Source of the DNA: Hymenobacter sp. IS2118
Lineage (GTDB): Bacteria; Bacteroidota; Bacteroidia; Cytophagales; Hymenobacteraceae
DNA: 64,000 nt
Assembly (NCBI RefSeq): GCF_000715495.1
Contig: NZ_JNLX01000148.1
Coordinates: 51,925 to 115,924 of the forward strand
Direction: 5' to 3'
Position numbers and translations under genes: made by a program. This document shows, piece by piece, positions 39,808-48,662 of the stretch. The first letter of the stretch is position 1. Each line of letters opens with the position of its first letter. The notes under the pieces are model-generated. The model was not told the DNA's origin, ran no database searches, and saw only the letters and a list, made by a program, of their open reading frames with translations.

Positions 39808-42786
39808 CTAGCCCAGCAATTCTTCAATGTCGGCCCTGGTAAGGTGCTTGATAACGGCTTCGTCGGTGGCAATCAGCTCGCTCACCAAGGCCAGCTTGCG
39901 GCGCTGCAAGGCCAGAATTTTCTCCTCCACCGTGCCCTGGGTGATGAACTTGTAGGTGAACACCGGCCGCTGCTGCCCAATGCGATGGGCCCGGTCCACG
40001 GCCTGCGCTTCCACGGCCGGGTTCCACCACGGGTCGAGGATGAAAACGTAGTCGGCCGCGGTGAGGTTGAGGCCCACGCCACCGGCCTTCAGGCTGATGA
40101 GAAAAACCTTCAGGTCCTCGTTGTTCTGGAAGCGGGCCACCTCGGCGGGTCGGTCGCGGGTGGCCCCGTCGAGGTAGGCATACGGCATCTGGCGCTCGTC
40201 GAGGCCCGCGCGCACCAAGGATAAATGTTGCACGAACTGGCTAAAAACCAGCACCTTGTGGCCTTCTGCCACCACGTTGCGAATCATGCGCAATATCTCA
40301 CGCAGCTTGCCCGAATCGTGGGCGTAGGTTTCGTCGGCCAGGCGCGGGTGGTTGGCAATCTGGCGCAGCCGGGTCAGGCCCTGGAGCAGCAGAAACTGGG
40401 TGCTGGCCGGGCCATTCTCGTCGAGGTTGCGCAGGATTTTGTTGCGGTAAAAGCTCTTGGTCTCCTCGTAGGCGTGGGCCTGCTCCTCCGTCATGGTGCA
40501 GTAGCTGAGCTGCTCGGTTTTGGCGGGCAATTCTTTGGCTACCTGGGCTTTGTGTCGCCGTAGAATAAAGGGTTTAATGAGAGCGTGCAGGCGCCGCGTG
40601 CGGCCTTCGTCCTGGTGCTTTTCAATGGGCTTGAGGAATTCCTTGCGGAAAAAAGCCTGCGTGCCCAGCAGGCCGGGATTAATAAACGACATCTGCGACC
40701 ACAGGTCCATGGTGCTGTTTTCCACGGGCGTGCCCGTGAGAATAAGGCGGTGCTTGGAGTGCAGCTGCCGCACGGCCTGCGAGGTAGTGGAAGACGGGTT
40801 TTTGATGGCCTGCGACTCGTCCAGAATCACGTAATCGAACTTGTAGCTGGCCAGCAGCTCGGTGTCCAGGCGCACGATGCCGTAGCTGGTCAGCACCACG
40901 TCGTAATCGGCAAACTGGTCGGGGTTTTTGTCGCGGTAGGTGCCCGTGTAGGCCAGGAGGCGCAGGTCGGGAGTGAATTTCTGCGCCTCATTCAGCCAAT
41001 TGAAAACCAGTGAAGTAGGCAAAACCAACAGCGAGGCCGCGCCTTTTGCCTCGCCGCTTTCGCGGCGCTGGAGCAGCATGGTCAGCGTCATAACGGTTTT
41101 GCCCAGGCCCATGTCGTCGGCCAGGCAGCCCCCGAAATGGTAGTCCTGCACGAAACGCAGCCAGTTGTAGCCCGCTTTTTGGTAGGGCCGCAGCTCGCCC
41201 AGAAAGCCGGCGGGCAGCGGCTGGTCTTCTACCTCGGCAAAGTCGCGCAGCTTGGCCAGCTTGCGGCCCATGCGCACGGTGGCCAGCTCGTTGCTCTGCA
41301 AATCGGCCACTAACGCCAGGTGGTGGCGGCGCAGGTTGAGGCCGTCCTCCGTCTCTTCGCCGAAGGCAAACAACTCCAGGTAGTCCGTAAACCACTCTTC
41401 GGGAATGATGGCAATCTGGCCGTTGGGCAGCTTAAACTCGCGCCGCCGTTGCAGAATGTGCCCGCGCAGCCGGATAAACGGCACCTCAATGTCGCCAAAG
41501 CGCACCGTGCCGCGCACGTCAAACCAGTCGCCGGCTTCCTGAATGCCCACGTGCACGCTGGTGGGGCCGATGAAGTAGCTCTTGGTAGCCGTTGCGGCCG
41601 CTTCCACGGTGTAGCCCAGCTCGGCCAGGGCCGTGGTGTGGTCGTGCAGCCACTTGAAGGCTTCGCTTTTGGGCAAAATGGCCTGGCCGTTTTCTACCGT
41701 CAGCAGGCGTTCCCGCAGCTCGGCTACGGTGGCCTGCTCCTGTTCGGGGTTGCGCAGCAGGCGGTGAAACACGTAGCTGTCGGCCGTTTTTTCCAGCCGT
41801 ACGCTCACCGGTTTGTCGGTGCCCAGCGGCATGAGGTGCGGGCCGTAGCGGAAACTTAGCTCAAAGTGAATCTGCCCGGCGTCGCTGCCTGCGAGCACTA
41901 AAGCCACGGGCTTGGGCAGCGGAATGCGGCCCCGGCGCGGTGGGCCGGGCGGGCGCACGGGCGCTTCGGGCGCAGGCGCCGCCGGCAGGGCATCGCTGAA
42001 GGTGAGCCGCGGCCGCGCCACGTAGCGCTCCGACCGAATATCGAACCCACGGGCGTGCACCTCAAACGATTCCATGAGCGGCGCCACGAACTTCTGGAAG
42101 TAGCTTTCTTCCACGTTGCGGGGCACCACAATAAATTTTTTCTTCAGAAACGGCAACAGCTTTCGCCCGTCCACCTCAGTGCGGAAAGAATAAAGCAAGT
42201 CGCCCAGCAGCAGCCAGGCCGGCTGCAAACACACCAGCAGCGCATCCTTGTACTGAAAGTCGAGGCGCTGATTCTGGTACTGAATGGTGGGGAAGTAGTG
42301 AGTGCCTTCCTCGTTGCGCCGGAAGTGGAAGAGGATGGACGCCTTGGCCGGCGCCAGGCCAATTTCTTTCCACGTCGGCTCGCCGTCGCGGCCCATGATG
42401 AACACGCGCTTGCCCGCCAGCCGGGCCAGCAGCGCGGCCATGCGCGTCTGCACGTGCCGGGCAATAACTTCCTGGAGCGGCTTATCGCCTTTTTCGGCGT
42501 TGTAGGTTTTCAGGAAGAATTCGGCCGTGGCAATCTTGCGGGGCCAGAATTCCTTGACCACCGCCTCCTGCTGCATCTGGTCGCAGAGCTCCACCAGCTC
42601 AAAGTCGGTCTGGTCGAGGCCCTCCGCGAACTCGTGCGCGTTTTTGCCCGAAACCGTCTGGTGCAGCAGCGTCAGCTGGCCCCTGGGACCCAGCTGCACC
42701 ACGTAGGCCGCGAACAAATGGCCGAGGAACTCGTGCTCGAAGAGCGAGTAAACAATCTGAAACGGTTCTGAGGTTGATACTTTCAT
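39808..42786 (-). CDS. SNF2/SWI2-type helicase-related ATPase
   Basis: The 992-residue protein starts at ATG 42786 (MKVSTSEPFQIVYSL). The N-terminal half (about 1-500) is a long helical/beta region of unknown function typical of bacterial HepA-like proteins. The ATPase core starts with LRPYQKAGYNWL, Walker A ADDMGLGKT near residue 560, DESQ (Walker B) near 655, LTGTPVENS, and the C-terminal helicase domain with VFSQFVQHLSL, SLKAGGVGLNLTAADYV and QAVDRAHRIGQQRPV. Such proteins translocate on double-stranded DNA to remodel protein-DNA complexes. It stands alone between unrelated genes. Confidence 0.93.
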   Translation of the reverse strand: MKVSTSEPFQIVYSLFEHEFLGHLFAAYVVQLGPRGQLTLLHQTVSGKNAHEFAEGLDQTDFELVELCDQMQQEAVVKEFWPRKIATAEFFLKTYNAEKGDKPLQEVIARHVQTRMAALLARLAGKRVFIMGRDGEPTWKEIGLAPAKASILFHFRRNEEGTHYFPTIQYQNQRLDFQYKDALLVCLQPAWLLLGDLLYSFRTEVDGRKLLPFLKKKFIVVPRNVEESYFQKFVAPLMESFEVHARGFDIRSERYVARPRLTFSDALPAAPAPEAPVRPPGPPRRGRIPLPKPVALVLAGSDAGQIHFELSFRYGPHLMPLGTDKPVSVRLEKTADSYVFHRLLRNPEQEQATVAELRERLLTVENGQAILPKSEAFKWLHDHTTALAELGYTVEAAATATKSYFIGPTSVHVGIQEAGDWFDVRGTVRFGDIEVPFIRLRGHILQRRREFKLPNGQIAIIPEEWFTDYLELFAFGEETEDGLNLRRHHLALVADLQSNELATVRMGRKLAKLRDFAEVEDQPLPAGFLGELRPYQKAGYNWLRFVQDYHFGGCLADDMGLGKTVMTLTMLLQRRESGEAKGAASLLVLPTSLVFNWLNEAQKFTPDLRLLAYTGTYRDKNPDQFADYDVVLTSYGIVRLDTELLASYKFDYVILDESQAIKNPSSTTSQAVRQLHSKHRLILTGTPVENSTMDLWSQMSFINPGLLGTQAFFRKEFLKPIEKHQDEGRTRRLHALIKPFILRRHKAQVAKELPAKTEQLSYCTMTEEQAHAYEETKSFYRNKILRNLDENGPASTQFLLLQGLTRLRQIANHPRLADETYAHDSGKLREILRMIRNVVAEGHKVLVFSQFVQHLSLVRAGLDERQMPYAYLDGATRDRPAEVARFQNNEDLKVFLISLKAGGVGLNLTAADYVFILDPWWNPAVEAQAVDRAHRIGQQRPVFTYKFITQGTVEEKILALQRRKLALVSELIATDEAVIKHLTRADIEELLG

Positions 42787-42906
42787 GGCCGGACACGCGT
42801 AAAGCGCAAGGTAGGGCCGAAAGTGGAAACGGGCACGGTGGCGCTTTGCAGCCACAAGACGGGTCTGATTTTTCCGGCACCGGGCACCAGGGAATGCCTG
42901 GCGGAA

Positions 42907-44139
42907 TTACAGATTTTCGCGCAGGTCCAGCTTGCTCGCATTCAATGCCGGGCGAATGCTGACAGCCAAGGTGATAATGATGATAGAAGCGCAGGTAAAA
43001 ATCAGGTCTGAGAGCTGCATTTTTACCGGGTAAGCATCCACCACACTGGTGGCCATGCCCATGCTCACAAAGCCAAAGTATTGTTGGAGCCAGCACAGCG
43101 ACACGCCCACCACCAGCCCCACCGCGGCTCCCACAAACGCCACGATGGCGCCCACCAGTAAAAAGGTGTTACGCACCATTTTTTGGTTGGCGCCCATGGC
43201 CAGCAGCACCGAAATGTCTTTTTGCTTGTCGATGACCAGCATCGACAGGGAGAAGAAAATATTGAGCGAGGCAATGAGCAGAATGAGGGTGAAGGTGATG
43301 AATACGAACAGCTTTTCCACCTTAATGGCCTTGAACAGGCTGACGTGCTGCTCGTCCGAATCCTGCACCTTGAAGCCCGCCCCCAATTGCTCGCGCAGCT
43401 GCGTTTTTACCTGTTCGATTTCGAAGCTGGCGCCCACTTTCACGTACAGCGCCGTGCGGCGCGTGGTGTAGCCCAGCAGGCGCTGGGCAAAGCTGATGGG
43501 CACGAAAATGTAGCTGTCGTCGACATGCTGCTCGATGAGAAAAACGCCCCCAGCAATCAGATTTTGCTCATTAAAAGCACTCTCAGGGTTCATGCTGAGC
43601 GTTTTTTTGCCCGGCGTGTTGCGCGGATACAGCAGGCGCATGGGCGAGAGGCGGTTGTTGAGCGTGATGCTGAGCTCGTGCTGCACCCCGGCGCCAATGA
43701 GGGCCACCTCCAGGCTGTCGCGGCGCAGGCGGTGGTCGCCTTCTTTAATATTGGCGTCAATCTGGCTCTGACCGAAGTAGTTGTCGCTCAGGCCGCGCAG
43801 TTTCACCACCATTTGGCGGTCGTGGTATTGCAGCAGGGCGTTGTCCTCAATCACCTCGGTGACCAGGGCCACGCCAGGCGTCCGTTCCAGCTTCATCAGA
43901 AAGGTGCGGTCCACGTCAAAAGCTTTGCCTTTGGTAGCGGAAATAACCAGATTCGGGTCCGATTTGCCGTAGAGCGTGCGCACCAGGTCTTCCAGCCCGT
44001 TGAACACCGAGAGCACGATAATGAGCGCAGCCGTGCCCACCGCCACCCCAATCATCGAAATGTTGGAGATGATGGTGATGATGTTGCGCTTGTTCTTGGA
44101 ACGGAAATAGCGCCGGGCAATGAGGAGAGGAACGTTCAA
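42907..44139 (-). CDS. LolC/LolE-like ABC transporter permease (FtsX/MacB superfamily)
   Basis: The 410-residue protein has the layout of lipoprotein-release permeases: MNVPLLIARRYFRSKNKRN and a first membrane helix, a periplasmic domain of about 220 residues, then three C-terminal helices (FVFITFTLILLIASLNIFFSLSMLV, TFLLVGAIVAFVGAAVGLVVG, FTCASIIIITLAVSIRPALNASKLD). GANQKMVRN in the loop matches LolE-like proteins. In Bacteroidota this gene often follows rbfA; here a methyltransferase and a coiled-coil gene stand between them. The ATPase subunit is elsewhere. Confidence 0.88.
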   Translation of the reverse strand: MNVPLLIARRYFRSKNKRNIITIISNISMIGVAVGTAALIIVLSVFNGLEDLVRTLYGKSDPNLVISATKGKAFDVDRTFLMKLERTPGVALVTEVIEDNALLQYHDRQMVVKLRGLSDNYFGQSQIDANIKEGDHRLRRDSLEVALIGAGVQHELSITLNNRLSPMRLLYPRNTPGKKTLSMNPESAFNEQNLIAGGVFLIEQHVDDSYIFVPISFAQRLLGYTTRRTALYVKVGASFEIEQVKTQLREQLGAGFKVQDSDEQHVSLFKAIKVEKLFVFITFTLILLIASLNIFFSLSMLVIDKQKDISVLLAMGANQKMVRNTFLLVGAIVAFVGAAVGLVVGVSLCWLQQYFGFVSMGMATSVVDAYPVKMQLSDLIFTCASIIIITLAVSIRPALNASKLDLRENL

Positions 44140-44151
44140 AAACAGCAGCAG

Positions 44152-44793
44152 TTAACCAGCCTTCCGCAGAAAGCCGTCCATGAAATCTTCCAGGCGTTTG
44201 AGCCGTTCCTCGTGGCGCGTTATCACCACGTCAACCAGATGTTTCAACTCTTTTTTAACGCCCCGCAACTCATCCAGAAAGATGATATTGAACTGGTCCT
44301 GGCGCTCGTTGGATTTATCCTGACGCTCATTGAATTTCTCTTGGCGCTCATTGAATTTCTCTTGGCGCTCATTGTATCCTCCTTGTATTTGATTGACGCC
44401 TTCTTGTTTTTGATTGAAGCGCTGCTGCTCGGCGTAGATTAATTCCAACTGATTAATCAGTTTCTGCTGCACCTGGCCAAAAACTTCCACTACGGCGTCG
44501 GTTTTGGCGGCTTGGGCCACTAGCAATTCGGTTTGCTGTTGCTGCCGGGCTAGCACTTCATCGGTGCGGTCGAGCCGATTGGTCAGCAGCTCGGTTTGCT
44601 GCTGTTGCCGGGCCAGCAACTCGTCGGTTTTGGCCGCTTGGGCGACCAATAAATCGGTTTGCCGCACCTGATGGACCAGCACTTCATCGGTGCGGTCGAG
44701 CCGGGCCGCCAGCAGCTCAAGCTGCTGCTGCTGCTGGTCTTGCCGGCCGATGAGCAGCTCGGTGAGGCGAATAATGTCGGAGTTTTCAGCCAC
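44152..44793 (-). CDS. Coiled-coil protein with nested repeats
   Basis: The 213-residue protein is almost entirely alpha-helical coiled coil rich in Gln and Glu. A unit of about 44 residues is repeated twice (RLDRTDEVLxxQxxQTxLL, then VAQAAKTDELLARQQQQTELL). Then follows a series of 7-residue repeats (NERQEKF, NERQEKF, NERQDKS, NERQDQF), with QEGVNQI and QGGYNER as earlier variants. The C-terminal part is LKHLVDVVITRHEERLKRLEDFMDGFLRK. There is no signal peptide or membrane helix. It sits 12 nt from the permease gene. Function is unknown; a structural or tethering role is possible. Confidence 0.75.
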   Translation of the reverse strand: MAENSDIIRLTELLIGRQDQQQQQLELLAARLDRTDEVLVHQVRQTDLLVAQAAKTDELLARQQQQTELLTNRLDRTDEVLARQQQQTELLVAQAAKTDAVVEVFGQVQQKLINQLELIYAEQQRFNQKQEGVNQIQGGYNERQEKFNERQEKFNERQDKSNERQDQFNIIFLDELRGVKKELKHLVDVVITRHEERLKRLEDFMDGFLRKAG

Positions 44794-44851
44794 AGGGCAA
44801 AAGGGATGCTTGGTTGGGCAAGGTACGCTGCCGGGCCCGGAAAAGCCATTT

Positions 44852-45661
44852 CTACTTCCAAGCCTTCACAATGAGGCCGGTGCCCGAGTCGTGTACGGTG
44901 CGGGCGTCGAGCCAGTTCAGCAGCAGGCAGAACGGAAACGTGAGCAGGTAGTAGAACGGCAGCACCAGGAAAAACAGGCGCGACTTGCCGAGCATCAGAA
45001 TCGGATACTTCATGCTCAGGCGCCACGAAATCTGGCCGGGCTCGCCGTAGGCGTAGCGGGCCTCGATGCGCTCGAAACCGGCCGTGCTAAGCTTCTGCTG
45101 GATTTCGCGGATGTTGTAGCCGTCGCGCACGTGCTCTTCGATGAAGCTGGTTTCGCCGTCGTCGTGCACGTCGGAACCGCCTTGGTCGCTGGGCGTGGAA
45201 ATGAGCAGCATGCCGCCGTCCTTCAGCGAAGCGTGGATGTTGCGGAATACCTCCACATCTTCCAGAATGTGCTCCATCACATCAACCGACAAGGCCAAAT
45301 CGAAGGAATTGGGCTCCTGATAAAGCACCAGGTCCTGCACCGCAAACTGCACGTTGCGCCGGCCGATTTGCCGGAAAAACCGGTTGGAATCGGCCACTTG
45401 GTCGTCCTTCACGTCCACGGCCAGAATGTTCCACTTGGCGCTCAGCCCACTCAGCCAGTAGGTGTACTGCCCGTAGCCGGAGCCCGCGTCGAGGATATTC
45501 AGCGGCTCCTGGGTGCGGCCTTTGGCCCAGCGACGCAGCTCCCGATGCACGTGCCAGGTGCGCAGCAACAGCAAATCGAGCAGGTGGTAAAACAGGCGGC
45601 GCAGCCACGGCGTACGGTTAAAAACCTGGCCGAGCGTCTTCTTAATCGGGTCGTAGTACAA
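44852..45661 (-). CDS. Class I SAM-dependent methyltransferase
   Basis: The 269-residue core begins at a possible TTG (45661; YYDPIKKTLGQ). It has the SAM-binding motif LNILDAGSGYGQYTYWLS, VDVKDDQV, and DLALSVDVMEHILEDVEVF, as in methyltransferases that act on small molecules or lipid quinones. The C terminus has hydrophobic stretches (FFLVLPFYYLLTFPFCLLL), suggesting membrane association. An ATG at 45757 would add 32 residues read through a heptad palindrome arm (MTFKYHSSFSLRRSSQ...), so the true start is uncertain. It lies between rbfA and the coiled-coil gene on the same strand. Confidence 0.82.
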   Translation of the reverse strand: MYYDPIKKTLGQVFNRTPWLRRLFYHLLDLLLLRTWHVHRELRRWAKGRTQEPLNILDAGSGYGQYTYWLSGLSAKWNILAVDVKDDQVADSNRFFRQIGRRNVQFAVQDLVLYQEPNSFDLALSVDVMEHILEDVEVFRNIHASLKDGGMLLISTPSDQGGSDVHDDGETSFIEEHVRDGYNIREIQQKLSTAGFERIEARYAYGEPGQISWRLSMKYPILMLGKSRLFFLVLPFYYLLTFPFCLLLNWLDARTVHDSGTGLIVKAWK

Positions 45662-45663
45662 AA

Positions 45664-45806
45664 GAGTAACTGAGTGAGGGAGTGACTGAGTGAAGAGCGA
45701 CGGAATGACTTGAGAAGAGCGGCGGAGTGAAAATGAGGAGTGGTATTTAAACGTCATTCATTTACCCCGCCGCTCTTCACTCAGTCAGTCTCTCACTCAG
45801 TTACTC
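45664..45806. repeat. Heptad palindrome, word GAGTAAC/TGAGTGA
   Basis: Arms 45664-45703 and 45767-45806 are 40 bp long with about three mismatches, made of 7-bp words (GAGTAAC, TGAGTGA, GGGAGTG, ACTGAGT, GAAGAGC). The right arm overlaps the last codons and stop of rbfA and the left arm overlaps the likely start of the methyltransferase gene. Confidence 0.9.
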
Positions 45807-46223
45807 ATTGTTAAACAGGCGCGGGCGGGCGGGTTTTTCCTCGTCGGCGCTGGGCTCGTCCTGGGGGGCGGCCGGAATGTCGAGCGTGCCTAGTATCTGG
45901 TCCATGTGGGCGGCGTAGGCGGCGCTGTCATCGTGAAAGAAGATGAGCTCGGGCACCACGCGGGCCGTTTGGCGGATGCGCTTGGCCAGCGCCTGGCGGA
46001 TGGCCTTGGCGTTGTCGCGCACGATTTCGAGCCGCTCGTTGGCGTCGTTGCCCAGCAGCAGGCTTAGGTATACGCGGGCCTGGCCTAGGTCGGGCGTCAC
46101 CTTCACCAGGCTGATGCTTGGGGCCATACCGCCGCCGAAAAGGTGCGGTAAGTCGCGCTGTAGCACCTGGGCCAGCTCCTGTTGCAGCAGGCTGGCCATT
46201 TTTTGTTGTCGTTTGCTTTCCAT
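45801..46223 (-). CDS. rbfA: Ribosome-binding factor A
   Basis: From ATG 46223 (MESKRQQKMASLLQQELAQ) the 140-residue protein has the KH-like RbfA fold. Motifs are KVTPDLGQARVYLSLL, KAIRQALAKRIRQTARVVPELIFFHDD and AAHMDQIL. RbfA helps the late maturation of the 30S subunit. The C terminus (IPAAPQDEPSADEEKPARPRL) is a disordered tail, and its final codons lie in a palindrome arm. A -7 box is 9 nt upstream. Confidence 0.95.
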   Translation of the reverse strand: MESKRQQKMASLLQQELAQVLQRDLPHLFGGGMAPSISLVKVTPDLGQARVYLSLLLGNDANERLEIVRDNAKAIRQALAKRIRQTARVVPELIFFHDDSAAYAAHMDQILGTLDIPAAPQDEPSADEEKPARPRLFNNE

Positions 46224-46232
46224 AATAAGGAG

Positions 46233-46240
46233 CAAAGGTA
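46233..46240 (-). promoter_or_regulatory. Bacteroidota -7 box of rbfA
   Basis: The minus strand reads TACCTTTG 9 nt before the rbfA ATG. Confidence 0.5.
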
Positions 46241-46410
46241 CGATTGGTGGGATATGCTGCCGACTGGGTAGTTGCGCGGGTTGCCAGCCGAAACTCGGGG
46301 CGGCAAATTTTGCCGCCCAAGCCCGCCGCTAATTCCCTGAAAAAAATATTTCCCCGCCCAACCAACCTTTCGCGCCCCGGCCGCCACTTTGCGGCAAATC
46401 CAGATAGATA

Positions 46411-46953
46411 GTGCCCGACCTACCCTCCGCCACGGCTTCCGACGACCTGCTGCTGGCTGGCTGCCTGGCCCAGGAGCGCGCGGCTCAGTACCAGCTTTAC
46501 CAACGCTACAAAACCGCCATGTATTCCAGTGCCTTCCGAATTCTGCGCGACCGGGACCTGGCGCATGATGCCTTGCAGGAAGCCTTCGTGCAAGTGTTTC
46601 GGCAGCTGGCCGCGTTCCGGCGCGAGTCCACGCTCGGCGCCTGGATTCGCACCATCGTGGTGCGGCAGGCCCTGCGGCAGCTGCGCCGCGAAAACCAGAT
46701 GGAAGTATATGACCCCCTGCGCCATGCCGAGCCCCAGGTGGCCTGGCACGATGGCCTCACGGGTGAGGCGCTCGATAAAGCCATTGGCGAGCTGCCAGCC
46801 GGCTACCGCAGCGTGTTTTGCCTGGTGGAGGTGGAAGGCTACGCCCACCGCGAAGTGGCCGAGCTGCTCGGTATTTCGGAAGGCACCAGCAAATCGCAGC
46901 TGCACTTTGCCAAGCAGCAACTCAAAATCAAGCTTCAATACCTCTACGCATGA
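46411..46953 (+). CDS. ECF-type RNA polymerase sigma factor
   Basis: The 180-residue protein from GTG 46411 has sigma region 2 (YQLYQRYKTAMYSSAFRILRDRDLAHDALQEAFVQVF) and region 4 (IGELPAGYRSVFCLVEVEGYAHREVAELLGISEGTSKSQLHFAKQQLK), the two domains of the ECF family. A short RRENQM linker lies between. It directs RNA polymerase to a stress or envelope regulon and is coupled to the overlapping anti-sigma-like gene. The stop overlaps the next start by ATGA. Confidence 0.92.
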   Translation: MPDLPSATASDDLLLAGCLAQERAAQYQLYQRYKTAMYSSAFRILRDRDLAHDALQEAFVQVFRQLAAFRRESTLGAWIRTIVVRQALRQLRRENQMEVYDPLRHAEPQVAWHDGLTGEALDKAIGELPAGYRSVFCLVEVEGYAHREVAELLGISEGTSKSQLHFAKQQLKIKLQYLYA

Positions 46954-47702
46954 GCAACCTGCCCGAACTCCCCGAATCCGGCCGGCCAAACCTGTGCCGG
47001 GCCCTGGCCGCCCTCCCCAATCACGAGCCTGATTTCGAATTGTGGCCGCTTATTATGAATCAGTTGGATGCTGAAAATGGCATTCAGCCGGCCTGGCCCG
47101 CCCTGCCCGCCCACGCTCCCGACGACGCCCTGTGGAACGCCATTGCCGCGCGCCTCGATGCGCCGGCCACCATGGATAGAATTAAAAATGAAGAATTAAA
47201 AATTAAAAATCTGACGGTCGATTCTTCTTTTTTGATTCCCCTAAAAACTGTACACCGGGCTGAAAAACGCGCTAAGGTGCGGACTTTGTGGCCGGCTTCG
47301 CGCCGCCTGCTGGCACTAGCCGCCAGCCTGCTGCTGCTGGTGGGCCTGGTGTGGTGGCAGCGTCCGGCCCCGGTGCCCGGTGGCCTCCGCGACACGGTGG
47401 CCTACAGCCAGGAAATACTGGCGGAACCGGTACCTGGCCCGGCCTTTCCCGCTCCCGACCCGCTCGAAGCCGAAGGTCGGGCCTTCATCGACGGCAAGTG
47501 TTCGACGCTGCCGGCGGTGTGCCAGTCGAGCGAGTTCCAGCTCTTGCGCGACCAGCTCGACGAGCTGGAAACCGAAGAGGCCGGGCTGCTGCGTGATACC
47601 CAACGCTACGGCAACCGTCCCGAAATCGTCCGGCATCAGGTGCGGGTAACCGCCCGCAAAGCCACCGTCACCCGCGAACTTATTCGTCTGTTAATATCAT
47701 GA
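46950..47702 (+). CDS. Putative anti-sigma factor with in-frame palindromic insertion
   Basis: The 250-residue protein from ATG 46950 has a cytosolic N terminus of about 75 residues (NLCRALAALPNHEPDFELWPLI ... HAPDDALWNAIAARLDAP), then an inserted AT-rich palindrome (residues about 77-100, MDRIKNEELKIKN ... SSFLIP), a membrane helix (LLALAASLLLLVGLVWW) and a periplasmic domain ending LLRDTQRYGNRPEIVRHQVRVT. Overlap with the ECF sigma gene and topology identify it as the likely anti-sigma factor. No recognised ZAS zinc motif is present. The last codons overlap the start of the next gene. Confidence 0.82.
   Translation: MSNLPELPESGRPNLCRALAALPNHEPDFELWPLIMNQLDAENGIQPAWPALPAHAPDDALWNAIAARLDAPATMDRIKNEELKIKNLTVDSSFLIPLKTVHRAEKRAKVRTLWPASRRLLALAASLLLLVGLVWWQRPAPVPGGLRDTVAYSQEILAEPVPGPAFPAPDPLEAEGRAFIDGKCSTLPAVCQSSEFQLLRDQLDELETEEAGLLRDTQRYGNRPEIVRHQVRVTARKATVTRELIRLLIS
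47180..47237. repeat. AT-rich heptad palindrome inside anti-sigma gene
   Basis: Five consecutive 7-bp words (AATTAAA, AATGAAG, AATTAAA, AATTAAA, AATCTGA; 47180-47214) and the inverted segment 47220-47237 form an imperfect palindrome (3 mismatches in 18). It encodes IKNEELKIKN...SSFLIP in frame, the same signature as the insertion in lnt. Confidence 0.82.
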
Positions 47703-48634
47703 TGTTCAATAATTTATTTCTGTGCCGATTGGTCGGCTGCTGGCCGGCGCTGGCTTTGGTGCTGGGGCTGGTGCCGGCCGCGCACGCCCAGCGCACCGTG
47801 CAGGTGGTCACGCGCATCATCGAGCAGCAGCTGGCGTGCCCGGCCAACGGGCAGGTGCGGATTCGTGCCGAAACCGCCACCGTGCGGGTGCAGGGCTGGG
47901 ACCAGCCCACCGTGCGCCTCGTGATGCGCCTCATTGCCAAGCACCCCGAGCGGGCGGTGGCAGAACAGGAGCTGTCGGCGGCCCACTACCGATTTGCCGC
48001 GCGTGGCCGCACCATAGACGTGGCCAACTACTTCACGCTGGCTGCCGGCGCGCCGGCGCTGCGTAGCGACCTGCGGGCCGAATACACGCTGTGGGTGCCG
48101 GCGGGCGTGGCCGTGGAGCTGCACAACGCCTACGGCCACAGTACCTTAACGGGGCTTAGCGGCCCGCAGGTGCTCACCCAGGAGTTTGGCCCAATTGTGC
48201 TGAGCCAGCTGCGCGGAACGCTGGTGGTGAAGGCCAAATACGCCGACCTGACCGGGCACGACACCAACCTCACGTTCTCGTGCGAGGCCGACAAATCGGC
48301 CATTCAGCTCACCCAGGCGGGTGGCACCTACACCATTCGCAACACCTACGGCAGCGTGCGCATTGAGCCGAGCGAGGAGTTGAAAAGCCTATACATCGAA
48401 GCCGAGCGCAGCGAAATCACGATTGGCGTGGCGCGGCTCGACCGCTACAACTACAACCTGGGCAATACGCACGGGGCGCTGGTGCTGCCCGCCGCGCTGA
48501 GCGCCGCCCAAACCCAAACCCTGGGCCGCAAAGTCCTGAGCGTGACCAATCGGCCGCGCCTGCCCCTCATTCGCGCCTACACCACGTTTGCGCCCCTCAC
48601 GCTGCAGGCCCTGCCGCTTTTGGCGCAGCCATAG
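47699..48634 (+). CDS. Exported DUF4097-like beta-helix protein
   Basis: The 311-residue protein starts ATGATG at 47699, overlapping the anti-sigma stop, and has a signal peptide (WPALALVLGLVPAAHA). The mature part resembles the DUF4097/adhesin-like right-handed beta-helix: repeated strands with G-x-V turns (VRVQGWDQPTVRLVMRLIA, YGHSTLTGLSGPQVLTQEFGPI, GTLVVKAKYADLTG, YTIRNTYGSVRIEPSEEL). Members commonly sit beside ECF sigma/anti-sigma pairs in Bacteroidota. The function of the family is unclear; surface or periplasmic location is inferred. Confidence 0.8.
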   Translation: MMFNNLFLCRLVGCWPALALVLGLVPAAHAQRTVQVVTRIIEQQLACPANGQVRIRAETATVRVQGWDQPTVRLVMRLIAKHPERAVAEQELSAAHYRFAARGRTIDVANYFTLAAGAPALRSDLRAEYTLWVPAGVAVELHNAYGHSTLTGLSGPQVLTQEFGPIVLSQLRGTLVVKAKYADLTGHDTNLTFSCEADKSAIQLTQAGGTYTIRNTYGSVRIEPSEELKSLYIEAERSEITIGVARLDRYNYNLGNTHGALVLPAALSAAQTQTLGRKVLSVTNRPRLPLIRAYTTFAPLTLQALPLLAQP

Positions 48635-48662
48635 TTTTCACTACCTGCTTTGGCATTCGTAT

